NCBI GenBank assembly: GCA_963970005.1
Contig: CAXAMN010021973.1
Coordinates: 69,333 to 133,332 of the forward strand
Direction: 5' to 3'
Source: Durusdinium trenchii
Taxonomy: Eukaryota > Sar > Dinophyceae > Suessiales > Symbiodiniaceae
DNA: 64,000 bases
Below, piece by piece: positions 19,439 to 28,282 of this stretch (its first letter is position 1; each line of letters begins with the position of its first letter). The position numbers were made by a program, and so were the translations under genes. The notes under the pieces are model-generated. The model had not been told where the DNA came from, searched no databases, and worked only from the letters and a program-made list of their open reading frames with translations.

Positions 19439-21126
19439 AACGTGCTGTGGGGATCATGAAAGAAGGTTTGTTCACCAATTGGTTGGCTTTGGAAGCTCAT
19501 TTAGGCATGAGGTTGGCTTTGGAATCACCTCTGATGGGGTATCTGGTTGGGTACACCTATAGGACCTTCAATGGTTTTTGTGAGCGCAGGTGGGGTGGCA
19601 CTCCTTTGGAATCTCTGAGAGAGAAGAGGGGAGGTCAGATACCACGAACGTTTCCTTTTGGGATCATGGGTTTTGTGAAGCCAGTTCATGCACAGAAGTG
19701 GCAAGGCCAGAGGATGGTACTTGGTGCTTATCTGGGGGCCAGGTACAGCACAGGTGGTGGTTGTTTGGTTTACCCTGTTTCTGTTGACTCCACTGGAGTG
19801 AGGGAAGTGATCAAGGGTCACACTTTCAGAGTTAGGGACCAATCACCATGGTATGACGTGAACGTCTTGTTTCCTCTGCTTGCGGGTGCTTATGTTGATC
19901 CCAGAAGTGGCGAACAAGCTCTTCCTCCGCCACCAGTTCATGATCCGGAGAGGTCAGTGAAGAGGCCACTTGAGGATTCAGGTGGTGCAGGTGCAGGTGG
20001 GGAGGTTGCAGGTGAAGAAGGGGATGGAGACATGGAGGTCGAAATTCCTTTGCCAGATGGGAGCTTAGCTCCAGAAGGGGGTGGAGAACCTATGGACCTT
20101 GACATGATCTTGGATCGAGTCATCCAGCATGCCCAGAACGAGGCAATGAATGAGTTCTTGGCAGGTACCTCCAGGTGTGATGAGGTTGTGGGTGAAGTCG
20201 AGGCAGAGGGTCAAGGTTCTTCCATCTCTGTCCAGTTTGGGGGAAACCAAATCGATGTACAGATCGCTGAGGGTGTGTGCGATGAGTTGACAGGGCACCC
20301 CATAGCGCATGACCAGGTTGTTGAAGGCATTCGCACAGAAATGGTGCAACTGGAGACATTGGAAGTTGGTGCCACCTATCCTGAGAAGAAGGGTCGCACC
20401 ATCGCAGTTGAGCATGAAGTGCAAATCCTCACGGCGAGGTGGGTTTTTACCCAGAAAACTGCGATCCTCTGTCGTGCCCGGTTGGTCGTTCGCGACTATG
20501 CCTCTGGTGCGGAAAGCGCTTTTCGATCTGGCATTTATGCCCCAACAAGTAGTTTAGATTCACTGCGAGTGGTCCTTGCCTTCTCAGTGGTTGAAAGCAT
20601 GAGCCTTCTTACAGCTGACGTGTCGACAGCGTTCATGTATGCACCTGTTGAAGCCGATGCGTGTGATTTGGTTTTGCTTCCTGCGAACATCACTGTGAAG
20701 GGCCAACGAGTCATCTTGTGGCTGAGAAAGGCCATGAATGGCTTGAGACGTGCTCCATTGTTGTGGTTCTTAGAGCTTCAGAGGACAATCCGTGACTTGG
20801 GCGGAGACGAGACCTTTGAATCAACGTTGTTCAGAGTGAAGACCGACACCCAGTTTTTGTTGGTTCTTGTTTACGTTGACGACTTGCTAATAGCCAGCAA
20901 TGACGTTGAAGGAGGTGAGAACTTCTTGCGTGCGCTTCAAAAGATCTGGAAAATCAAACGCACGGGAAGTATTCCGTCTGGGAAGAAAGGACTCCTTGAA
21001 TTCTTAGGCCGCGCAATCTACAGGCTCCACGATGCCGAGCTACATGGAGGGAACCTTCGTGTCTTGGGAAGAGAAGCTCAAAGAATCCACTGGTTCGGCT
21101 ATGCCCAAACTGGAGGAGCTGCTTAA
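19396..21126 (+). CDS. pol: Integrase C-terminus and reverse transcriptase
   Basis: 576 codons. The left end completes integrase (QAKGVERAVGIMKEG, then a C-terminal domain with GSLxx-like GGCLVYPV...IKGHTFRVR). An acidic linker is followed by a Copia RT (RVT_2): KSR-like LCRARLVVRDYA, then LTADVSTAFMYAPV with the first catalytic Asp, and LVYVDDLLIAS with YVDD at 20872-20883. The thumb region runs to about 21030, where homology continues in another frame. RT copies the element RNA inside the particle. The frame changes at both ends mark a non-functional pol. Confidence 0.9.
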   Translation: MGNISENRPQAKGVERAVGIMKEGLFTNWLALEAHLGMRLALESPLMGYLVGYTYRTFNGFCERRWGGTPLESLREKRGGQIPRTFPFGIMGFVKPVHAQKWQGQRMVLGAYLGARYSTGGGCLVYPVSVDSTGVREVIKGHTFRVRDQSPWYDVNVLFPLLAGAYVDPRSGEQALPPPPVHDPERSVKRPLEDSGGAGAGGEVAGEEGDGDMEVEIPLPDGSLAPEGGGEPMDLDMILDRVIQHAQNEAMNEFLAGTSRCDEVVGEVEAEGQGSSISVQFGGNQIDVQIAEGVCDELTGHPIAHDQVVEGIRTEMVQLETLEVGATYPEKKGRTIAVEHEVQILTARWVFTQKTAILCRARLVVRDYASGAESAFRSGIYAPTSSLDSLRVVLAFSVVESMSLLTADVSTAFMYAPVEADACDLVLLPANITVKGQRVILWLRKAMNGLRRAPLLWFLELQRTIRDLGGDETFESTLFRVKTDTQFLLVLVYVDDLLIASNDVEGGENFLRALQKIWKIKRTGSIPSGKKGLLEFLGRAIYRLHDAELHGGNLRVLGREAQRIHWFGYAQTGGAA

Positions 21127-22096
21127 AGATGCAGAGAAAAAGTTCGGGACGTCCGAACTGTCCGCCACGGAAGCACAGCGCTACCGTAGGGTCTTGGGAC
21201 AACTCGCATGGGCAGCACTCTCCAGGGCAGACCTTGCTTTTCCTGTTGGGTTTTTGAGTAGGTTTCAGTCGAAGCCCCATGTCCCCGCGGAGGTTTGTCT
21301 GCGTAGCTTTCTTCGTTGGTTGAAGGGTCATTTGCATTTTGTGCAGCAGATGCCCGCCAGTTCACCACCCGTGTTGACAGAAGAAGGGGTCGTTGTAGGT
21401 TTTTGTGATGCTTCATGGAATGTGACCAGTGTTTCTGGCGCTGTCATTTCTTGGCGTGGATGTTGCCTGAAGTGTTTCAGTAGGAGACAAGAGGTTCCTG
21501 CGTTGTCGTCTGCAGAAGCAGAAGCGATCGCCATCACGGAGGCTAGCAAAGAACTTGTAGCTCTGGGGATGTTGATCGAGACCGCCCGTGACGGAATCCC
21601 TCTTGATGAGATAGGCATGCCAGCCAAGACCACAGGAAGCATGAAGTTGCATTTATACAACGATGGGAAAGCGGCTATTTCCATTTCTACCATGGAGGGT
21701 TTACTTCGACGTGTGAAGCACATGGAACTGCGAGCACATTATGTTAAGTACCTCCATCGACGACGTCGCTTGACCTTGGAACACTGGGAAGGTGTTTCCA
21801 ACCCGTCCGACGGTCTTACGAAAAGTTGCAAGCTCATCGAGATGTGGCTGAACCTTTGCAATGCTGTAGGACTTGTATCTGGTTTGGAAGAAGATAAGGC
21901 AGCACTGTTGAGGGGTTTGTCTCGAGACGACGATGACGACGAACTTCCGACCGATGAACGTTCAGTTCGAGAAGGGGAGTATGCTCATCGTGTGTGTTTC
22001 TTGCATTTTTCGTCCGTTGGTGCTCGGAAAGGTGATCGTCCGTTGGTGCTCGGAAAGGTGACGGAAGATTTGGGCATTGCGCCTGTTGAAAGTTGA
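21032..22096 (+). CDS. pol: RT connection and RNase H
   Basis: Begins with the RT-RNase H connection (RYRRVLGQLAWAALSRADLAF, conserved in Copia). RNase H follows with GFCDASWN, SSAEAEAIAITEA, LYNDGKAA and SNPSDGLTKS, so the catalytic D-E-D set is present. The C-terminus carries an acidic DDDDDE stretch and ends at 22096. RNase H removes the RNA strand during cDNA synthesis. One frame change (about 21030) separates it from the RT frame. Confidence 0.9.
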   Translation: MPSYMEGTFVSWEEKLKESTGSAMPKLEELLKDAEKKFGTSELSATEAQRYRRVLGQLAWAALSRADLAFPVGFLSRFQSKPHVPAEVCLRSFLRWLKGHLHFVQQMPASSPPVLTEEGVVVGFCDASWNVTSVSGAVISWRGCCLKCFSRRQEVPALSSAEAEAIAITEASKELVALGMLIETARDGIPLDEIGMPAKTTGSMKLHLYNDGKAAISISTMEGLLRRVKHMELRAHYVKYLHRRRRLTLEHWEGVSNPSDGLTKSCKLIEMWLNLCNAVGLVSGLEEDKAALLRGLSRDDDDDELPTDERSVREGEYAHRVCFLHFSSVGARKGDRPLVLGKVTEDLGIAPVES

Positions 22097-23106
22097 ACTT
22101 TGTCGAAAATACTTTTTCCCGGAACAGTTTTCCAGCAGAAAGGTGACATTGGAGAGTTTCTGAATCGGTTTTGTGTGTTTCGTTGTTGTCCGTCTGTGTT
22201 CGGATCTGTCCGGATGAGTTCGGAAGAGTTTCGGTTGCCTTTTGTGTGCAGCGGCGTGTGGATTTGGAACCTCTTGCTGAGTTGACAGAACTTTAGTGGA
22301 AGGACGTGTCCGAGAGCAGTCGTTGAGGTCCGACTAGGTTCGGAGGTGTAGGGTGACTGTTTCTTGTTGATTTAGGAGCCTTCTGTTCTGTGGTGCAGTG
22401 TTTTGAGTTTTGCGGAATTTGTGTTGTGCACGTTTTTTATTTTGGAATCTGGATGAGCATTCACTGAGGAATCCTGTTTGCTTCACCGAATGTCCGGATA
22501 GCTACCTCTTTCCTAAGGAAATTGAGACGATTGAACTGTAGAGACTTCTTGTTGTGACACTTTTTCCTTGTTTGGGACTGTTCTCTGTGTCTTGAGACAG
22601 TGGAACTGAGTGATGAACGCCCGCGGCCATTTTTGCTTAAGAAGGCAGCAGAAGGAAGTCTACTGGTGGCCTTGCACCAGGCGAAAGGGTTTTTGTTTGT
22701 GTTTGAGGACATTGGAAACCGTTGATGTGAGCTGCAATAAGGAGTAGCTAACCATGAGTGGCTAAATCAGGGGTTTGAATGTCAGACATGTCCAGTTTTC
22801 GTGTTAGGATGCCAGGGTTGCAGGGTTGAGACGCCAGAGAAGACAGTTTGAGACTTCAGTTGCTGCAGGGTTTCTGGAAGCAGTTGTCCAAAAGGGTGAA
22901 ACATTCATTTTTCAGGGTTGTAGCGTCTTCGAGGGTTCTAGAACATCTCTTCTTCTTTGGTTTGTGTTGATTTGCTTGGTTTCTTGTGCTGTGTGCTGTG
23001 TGGCAGAGCAAGGGTATGCTTGGCTTCGACGGTTCGATGCTCAATTCAACAGCCTGTCAGCTTAGCTGTGTGATTTGACTTGCGCACCTCGTATCTTGTG
23101 AGCATC
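22097..23106 (+). other. Non-coding spacer between pol and the third ORF
   Basis: About 1 kb with no frame longer than 83 codons and T/G-rich composition. It separates RNase H from the third ORF, so that ORF probably needs its own transcript, trans-splicing or an intron. I cannot point to a promoter. Confidence 0.45.
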
Positions 23107-24561
23107 ATGGCCACTGTTGAGCGTCCCGAGATCGAGATTGTGGAGGGTGAGGTGCCTGCGGTTGCCGGTGAGGTGGCTGAAGCTACCGTACCATCCCCGA
23201 AAGCCTCGGGACCTATGGGTCCTCCGGCAACCCCGTCGGCAGTCGCGAGCGGAGTGGATCCAAACATGGTGGGCCATACCGTGACTGGGCCTTTGGTGGT
23301 TGATGCCGATCTTTTCGAACTGCCGCTTGACACCTTGCTGGCCCTGGACATGGGCTCAGCAGAGCCGGCGGACGACTTAGTGTCGAACACCGGGTTTGAG
23401 GTGTCAAAAGGTGAAGCCGAGAGGTGGCACCGAGCGGCTTCGGCAGCTCAGGAAGCTGTCTATAGTCTCCAATCGGAGATGGATAAGGTGATCAGTATTC
23501 ACCGTGATGCTCCGGGGACGGTGCTGGATGAGACGCTTCTTCCTGTGGAAAGCGGACCACGATCCGGTATGAGCTTCCGTGAGCTGAACATCCGAAGACA
23601 TTCGATGGTGATCCGGCAACAACAGCTGAGAGCGGGGGCCAGTTTTTGGGCCTTTGTATATTTTCAAAGCCTCGTGGAGCCGGAGAGCGATCTAGCTCCG
23701 ATGGGCTCCTTGCCAGAATCGGCAAGAGGCACAGCGCTAGCCTCGGCGGATTACTTGCACGACCTTCTGCGCTGGAGCATCGGCAGGTTTTCCAAGCTGG
23801 GTGACTTATATGCTCACATGTCAGAGTTCATGACACAGCTTCAGGAGAACGATACCAGCTCAAAGAAGCAATTCAATGTGCTGGCAGAGAAAGTCCACGA
23901 GCTCTCTGTGAGTATCACTGGATTGCAGAGTGCATCGAGGGTTGCATTGGACGATTCAAAAGCCCAACAGAAGCAGACGCATCGGACTTTAGAGAACTTG
24001 CTATGGCAGCTAGCCGGCAGCGGCAAAACGGTCAACCAGTCGATGAAGGACATCGTTCTGTCCATGGCCAAGTTGATCCAACAATCCGAGCAACACCTCT
24101 CGCGGGGCGTCCGCGCGGCCGAGGCCTCATCAGAAGGCATTGATGGCCTTGAGGTTCACTTGAAAGCCATAGGTGGACACCTGCAGAAGCTGGTTGAATT
24201 GCAGTCCAAGAAGCCAGATGATCCAAAGGCTGCTGGACCGAAATTGCCACCGCCACCTATGGCACCGGCAAGTGGAAATGCTCCAGCTCAGGGTGTGCCA
24301 GTAGGGATGACTGCACCTCAAAGCGCAGTGCAACCGAAACTGATGCCAGGGTCATTAACCCCACCAACTCCATCAGCCTTTCCGCCGAGTCCTGCGTTCC
24401 CAACACCGACATTTGGGGCTGGAATCTTTGGTACTCCTCAGACGCCCACGGGACCAGGAGGAACCAGTGCTCCGGCTGTTCCATCAGCACCGGGGTACAA
24501 GAGGGTGAGGCTGGCCGATGGCCAATGGAGCTGGGCTGAAATTGGCCAAGGCGATATCTGA
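23107..24561 (+). CDS. Intact third ORF inside Copia element 1, function unknown
   Basis: 484 codons from the ATG at 23107 (MATVERPEIEIVEG). The frame is open 27 bases further left but without an earlier ATG. Residues 1-110 are acidic and alanine/proline-rich. Residues about 110-330 are helical and charged, with heptad-like stretches (EAVYSLQSEMDKV, LAEKVHELSVSI, QQKQTHRTLENLLWQL, VHLKAIGGHLQKLVELQ). The last 100 residues are proline/glycine-rich (LPPPPMAPASG, PTGPGGTSAP), ending YKRVRLADGQWSWAEIGQGDI. No signal peptide or membrane segment is visible, so it is not a classical envelope protein. It is unbroken although pol in the same copy is not. I recognise no family; a structural or RNA-binding coiled-coil accessory protein is possible. 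Confidence 0.75.
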   Translation: MATVERPEIEIVEGEVPAVAGEVAEATVPSPKASGPMGPPATPSAVASGVDPNMVGHTVTGPLVVDADLFELPLDTLLALDMGSAEPADDLVSNTGFEVSKGEAERWHRAASAAQEAVYSLQSEMDKVISIHRDAPGTVLDETLLPVESGPRSGMSFRELNIRRHSMVIRQQQLRAGASFWAFVYFQSLVEPESDLAPMGSLPESARGTALASADYLHDLLRWSIGRFSKLGDLYAHMSEFMTQLQENDTSSKKQFNVLAEKVHELSVSITGLQSASRVALDDSKAQQKQTHRTLENLLWQLAGSGKTVNQSMKDIVLSMAKLIQQSEQHLSRGVRAAEASSEGIDGLEVHLKAIGGHLQKLVELQSKKPDDPKAAGPKLPPPPMAPASGNAPAQGVPVGMTAPQSAVQPKLMPGSLTPPTPSAFPPSPAFPTPTFGAGIFGTPQTPTGPGGTSAPAVPSAPGYKRVRLADGQWSWAEIGQGDI

Positions 24562-25635
24562 TCTGCCATGACTTTGAAATGGCTGATGTTTGATCTTGGA
24601 GGTCATGATGCCGCGGCTTTCGGGGAAGTAAGTTCCTAGAAAGTTTGCACCAGGCCATTTTTTGTTGACAGCGGCCAGCCCACATCGGTGGAAAAAGGGA
24701 TTGCTCAGAGGGTTTTGTCATTCGATTTGCAGTTGTTCAATTTGATCTTGTGAGACGCAGTTTTGAAGGGATTTGAAGTCTTGTCAACTTTGATGTTTGA
24801 GTAGGAGAAGATTCTTGTTAAGTTGATGTGAGACTACCTTGCTAGATTGCACAGGGTTTTATCCAACAGAAATGTCTGACTATGCCAGGTTGACCAGGGG
24901 GAACCGGCCTGGAGGTCAGTGGAAGCGTGCTCACGAGGGATCAAGGGTTGAGAACTGCGAGATTAAGAGATGTCATTTGCATTTGCGCGAAGGGATCACG
25001 GCAAACAGTAGAAAAGGGTTTGTAGCTAGCAGGGGTTCTAGCTTCCTTTGATTGCTGTGAACTTTGGACCATGTGACATTTGATGTCGAGTCGATTGGTT
25101 GCAGTTGAAGTGAAGAAAAAGGGTTTGAGAGTTTGAGACATGCAGTGGAAGTTGAACAGTAGCCCAGGGATTGTATCTAGCAAGGGTTGGCTAGTTTCTT
25201 TTTTGTTTACTTGCTGTTTGACGCTGTGTGAAGCTTTTGGCGCGTTGAATGTGACAAGTTTTTGTCTTCAGGGATCTTCGTTTGCTTGACCTGTCAGGTG
25301 ACCACTTGAGACCTTGTATGGTTTCAGGGTCCCAGTGATGACAGAAGCAGAGGCGAAGAGCTGGCTCCGCGCAGCTCTTTGAAGCCCTGCTGTCTGAGGG
25401 ACCTTGAATCCTTGTTGCTTTGCTTGCTTGGTTGAAGCATGGTTGATTGGTTGATCTGGATTTGAACTTGCTTGAAGCTCGTTGTTCTCGATTCGTTGAC
25501 GTTTGATCGACTTGGAGACCATTTTGAACCACAGGAGTTGAGATCTTAGTTGATGCTCGAACCTTAGTTGCTCAGAGAAAACAAATTGAAGAGAAGAAGA
25601 AGACAGGAAGACCAGGAGAAGGTACGAGGTGACCC
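24562..25635 (+). other. 3' untranslated part of Copia element 1
   Basis: About 1.07 kb between the third ORF and the polypurine tract without a credible reading frame. It contains many short purine/TTG-rich runs (for example GAAGAGAAGAAGAAGAC at about 25589). Nothing else seen. Confidence 0.45.
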
Positions 25636-25644
25636 AAGAAGGGG
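25636..25644 (+). other. Polypurine tract
   Basis: AAGAAGGGG lies immediately before the 3' LTR, where plus-strand DNA synthesis would be primed. Confidence 0.8.
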
Positions 25645-26066
25645 TGTGAAAAGTGTGGGTAGCATGCCTGTACAGTGTGTGGATCACCTAGTACCTCTTT
25701 GTAGTGGAACTTTTTCGTTCTCTGTCCTTGGGGTTGGAGCTGAGTAGGGGTCTTCCTTCCTGGAGTGTGTTTGCTTTGACCACCTTAGCCGGACTAAGTG
25801 GAATGTGACCAGAAGTGGCTAGGAGCATGTCTAGAGAAGCCCTAAGTATAGAGCTGTAGTGCTTGAGATGAGCTGTGTATAGCCTAGCTTTGCTTGAGAG
25901 TGTTTGGAGATGCTTTCTTGTACTTTTAGTATGTTTTGGACGACTGTGACCAGTCAGACCTCTTCAGAGAAGAGAAGGACGAACAGACATACAGTCAAAC
26001 CGACTGTTATGTTTGGCTCAAGAGCGGGATTCGCAAAAGGGTCGCACACGCTTCCGTGTTTTCACA
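25645..26066 (+). repeat. 3' LTR of Copia element 1
   Basis: 422 bp, TGTGAAAA...TTTTCACA, aligned end to end with 15362-15766. It has an extra block near 25757-25775 that is absent from the 5' copy. The spliced-leader-like TTTGGCTCAAG is conserved at 26012-26022. Confidence 0.95.
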
Positions 26067-26071
26067 CCTTC
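26067..26071. repeat. Target-site duplication CCTTC (right)
   Basis: Matches 15357-15361 exactly and so fixes the right end of Copia element 1. Confidence 0.9.
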
Positions 26072-26289
26072 TTGGTGTTTTTTCGCTCAAGGTTGGCTTT
26101 GTGGAAGTGGCCTCTTTTGCACGCCCGAGGTTTTGCTCACCTGCCAGCAGTATTACTGCTGGGGGAACAGAATTGGTCCTCAGTTTTCAGCCCATTTCAG
26201 AGTCCCACTCTTGCATCTAGCATTCCGCCACCTCCGGCCCATGGTTCCACCTGCGCCAGCAAAACACGCTCTCGACGACGCAAAGTAGT

Positions 26290-26611
26290 GCCCAGTTCCC
26301 TGCCCCCAGTTCCCTGTCCCCAGTTCCAGTTCCCTGTCCCCAGTTCCCTGTCCCAAGTTCCCTGTCCCCAGTTTGCTGACCCCAGGTCCTTCCCTGTCCC
26401 AAGTTCCCTGTCCCCAGTTTGCTGCCCCCAGTTCCACCAGTCCCTGCCCCCAGTTCCCTGTCCCCAGTTCCCTGTCCCAAGTTCCCTGTCCCCAGTTTGC
26501 TGCCCCCAGTTCCTGCCCGCCAGTTCCCCCCCAGTTCCCTGCCGCCCAGTTCTTTCTCCCCACTTCCCTGTCCCAAGTTCCCTGTCTCCAGTTTGCTGCC
26601 CCCAGTTCCCG
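26290..26611. repeat. Minisatellite of CCCAGTTCCCTGT-type units
   Basis: About 20 imperfect 14-15 bp units (CAGTTCCCTGTCCC with variants AAGTTCCCTGTCC and CAGTTTGCTGCCCC). The array ends exactly where the duplicated gene fragment begins at 26612. Long ORFs on both strands through it are artefacts of the repeat. Confidence 0.9.
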
Positions 26612-27057
26612 AAGACTGTCTGTGCGATTGGAAGCCAACTGCCACAGACCTGGCCATGCTACAACAATCCTTGCACATCACGTATGTGGAAGATTCTGCT
26701 CGTTGGATGGGAAGCAACAAACACAACTACTGGCACTGGCTCCAGTGTCAGCTCCCTGCAGGAAAAGTCAGCTTAGCTGACCTCAAGCTTGCGCACCCCA
26801 ATGTCATACCCCAACGCGAGAGAATTGCAGCACCCATGCGATTGGCCATTTGAACCTGCTATGACAAGCGAAGACTGGGGAGGGGCGATTGGCCTCCTGG
26901 TGTCTAATCTCCACCGGTCAGACAAAGACCTTCTCCAATTGCTCCAGCGCTGCGTGGCAGGACAGCAAATAGCCTCCATGGAAGAGGCGCAAGCCCTCCT
27001 CCTGAAGAACTTTCGAGTTGGCAAAGAACAGCCGAGTGAGTGGGCACAATGGCTGAC
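26612..27057 (+). pseudogene. Truncated duplicate of the GxSxG ORF end and helicase ORF start
   Basis: Nearly identical to 29423-29881: the end of the first protein (EDCLCDWKPTATDLAML... to ERIAAPMRLAI), a TGA at 26851, then ATGACAAGCGAAGAC at 26861 opening the second protein (MTSEDWGG-type start, here out of the main copy's exact spacing). Homology stops at 27057 after CACAATGGCTGACA, where a GA-rich microsatellite begins. It keeps the stop-then-ATG arrangement of the main copy with 7 instead of 12 intervening bases. Confidence 0.85.
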
Positions 27058-27146
27058 AAGAGAGAGAAGAGAGACGGAAAGACGAGAGACAGAGAGGAGA
27101 GAGAGAGAGAGGAGAGAGAGATGAGAGAGATGAGAAAGAGATGAGA
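27058..27146. repeat. GA-rich microsatellite leading into a gap
   Basis: Runs of GAGAGA with ATGAGA and ACGGAAAGACG variants up to the first N. The repeat probably caused the assembly gap. Confidence 0.85.
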
Positions 27147-27546
27147 NNNNNNNNNNNNNNNNNNNNNNNNNNNNNNNNNNNNNNNNNNNNNNNNNNNNNN
27201 NNNNNNNNNNNNNNNNNNNNNNNNNNNNNNNNNNNNNNNNNNNNNNNNNNNNNNNNNNNNNNNNNNNNNNNNNNNNNNNNNNNNNNNNNNNNNNNNNNNN
27301 NNNNNNNNNNNNNNNNNNNNNNNNNNNNNNNNNNNNNNNNNNNNNNNNNNNNNNNNNNNNNNNNNNNNNNNNNNNNNNNNNNNNNNNNNNNNNNNNNNNN
27401 NNNNNNNNNNNNNNNNNNNNNNNNNNNNNNNNNNNNNNNNNNNNNNNNNNNNNNNNNNNNNNNNNNNNNNNNNNNNNNNNNNNNNNNNNNNNNNNNNNNN
27501 NNNNNNNNNNNNNNNNNNNNNNNNNNNNNNNNNNNNNNNNNNNNNN
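27147..27546. other. Sequence gap (400 N)
   Basis: Undetermined bases. The round length suggests an estimated or scaffolded gap. Reading frames across it are not real. Confidence 0.99.
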
Positions 27547-28058
27547 CGGCGCTGGCAAAGAGTCTCCAAGCATGCCGCCTCGCATTAGTCTCTAGAGCCA
27601 AGGCGCCGATTAATCCGAGTGAGGCCGCCATCAATGGGACTATGTTTACCCCTTTTGTTGGAGCCCCAATGAGAACTGCTCTTGACTTGTGTATAGTGTG
27701 GTCACTTTATGGCCTCTACATGTGTAAGCATTTTTGGCCCTGCCCGGCTATGAGCGCAGCTGACCTCGGCCCTGGCGGCACGAGCAGATGGCCACGACAA
27801 TCCCATCCAGGGGCACTCACCCCAGCCGGACAAGAGCGAACCCCGTGGCTCACCAGTTGGGCTAGGGCCACCTTCGAACAGGGAATCCTCTCCGTGCTCC
27901 CAACGTTAGAAGGACCATGCACTGCCACATCACTGCCGGGGGAACATCTTTTCCAGGCCAGTGCGTTACCACGCAATCGAATGCGACCAGCCATTTTCCA
28001 TGCCTTTGGCAAAGCCAAAGTAGGAGCACAGGCTGCTTTGCGTGACCTGGAGAGGTAG
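27547..28058 (+). CDS. Partial unknown protein upstream of the GxSxG ORF
   Basis: The frame is open from the gap to the stop at 28058 (…SLQACRLALVSRAKAPI... to ...AALRDLER). It has alternating hydrophobic and proline-rich stretches and matches no family I know. The coding style is like the next ORF, so it may be the N-terminal part of the same mobile-family gene, followed by a frame change at 28058-28283. Confidence 0.4.
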
Positions 28059-28282
28059 GGCTGGGAAACGCTGCCAATTGCCATTTTAGGTATGCCTAAT
28101 CTGCCTCCAGCATGGGCTGTAGACACCTGGAAGCCAATAGGGGGGTGCAAGTTTACGGGATTTTCCTCAGGAACAGTCGGCAATAGTGGCTGGCGATTTT
28201 GCCTGTTGTTAAAGTGGCGAGCGATTCTTCCAGGGAACTCTGACCTATTTCCAGGCCAGGTGCAGGGTGACAGCCTTAGCTG

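Larger units (their letters stand above)
15362..26066 (+). mobile_element. Full-length Ty1/Copia retrotransposon with an extra 3' ORF
   Basis: 10,705 bp bounded by LTRs and a CCTTC duplication. Order: 5' LTR, PBS, gag with two zinc knuckles, protease, integrase, RT, RNase H, about 1 kb non-coding, an intact 484-codon ORF, about 1.1 kb non-coding, polypurine tract, 3' LTR. Integrase before RT defines the Copia order. Pol is split by several frame changes (near 18.85, 19.4 and 21.03 kb) and the LTRs differ by roughly 5 percent by eye count, so this copy is old and its pol is probably dead. The LTR-to-LTR integrity and target duplication make the boundaries secure. The third ORF is in the position where some plant Copia elements carry env-like genes. 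Confidence 0.95.

Noticed and set aside
23107-24561. Calling the third Copia ORF an envelope gene
   Set aside because: No signal peptide, membrane anchor or cleavage motif is visible; only the position is env-like.
26180-26850. Long ORFs on both strands rich in GTGNWGQ or PVPSSLS repeats
   Set aside because: They are translations of the 14-15 bp minisatellite at 26290-26611; no domain and no start context.
26773-28058. ORFs that span the N gap at 27147-27546
   Set aside because: The gap is unknown sequence; only the parts outside it can be read. The minus-strand frames are microsatellite translations.
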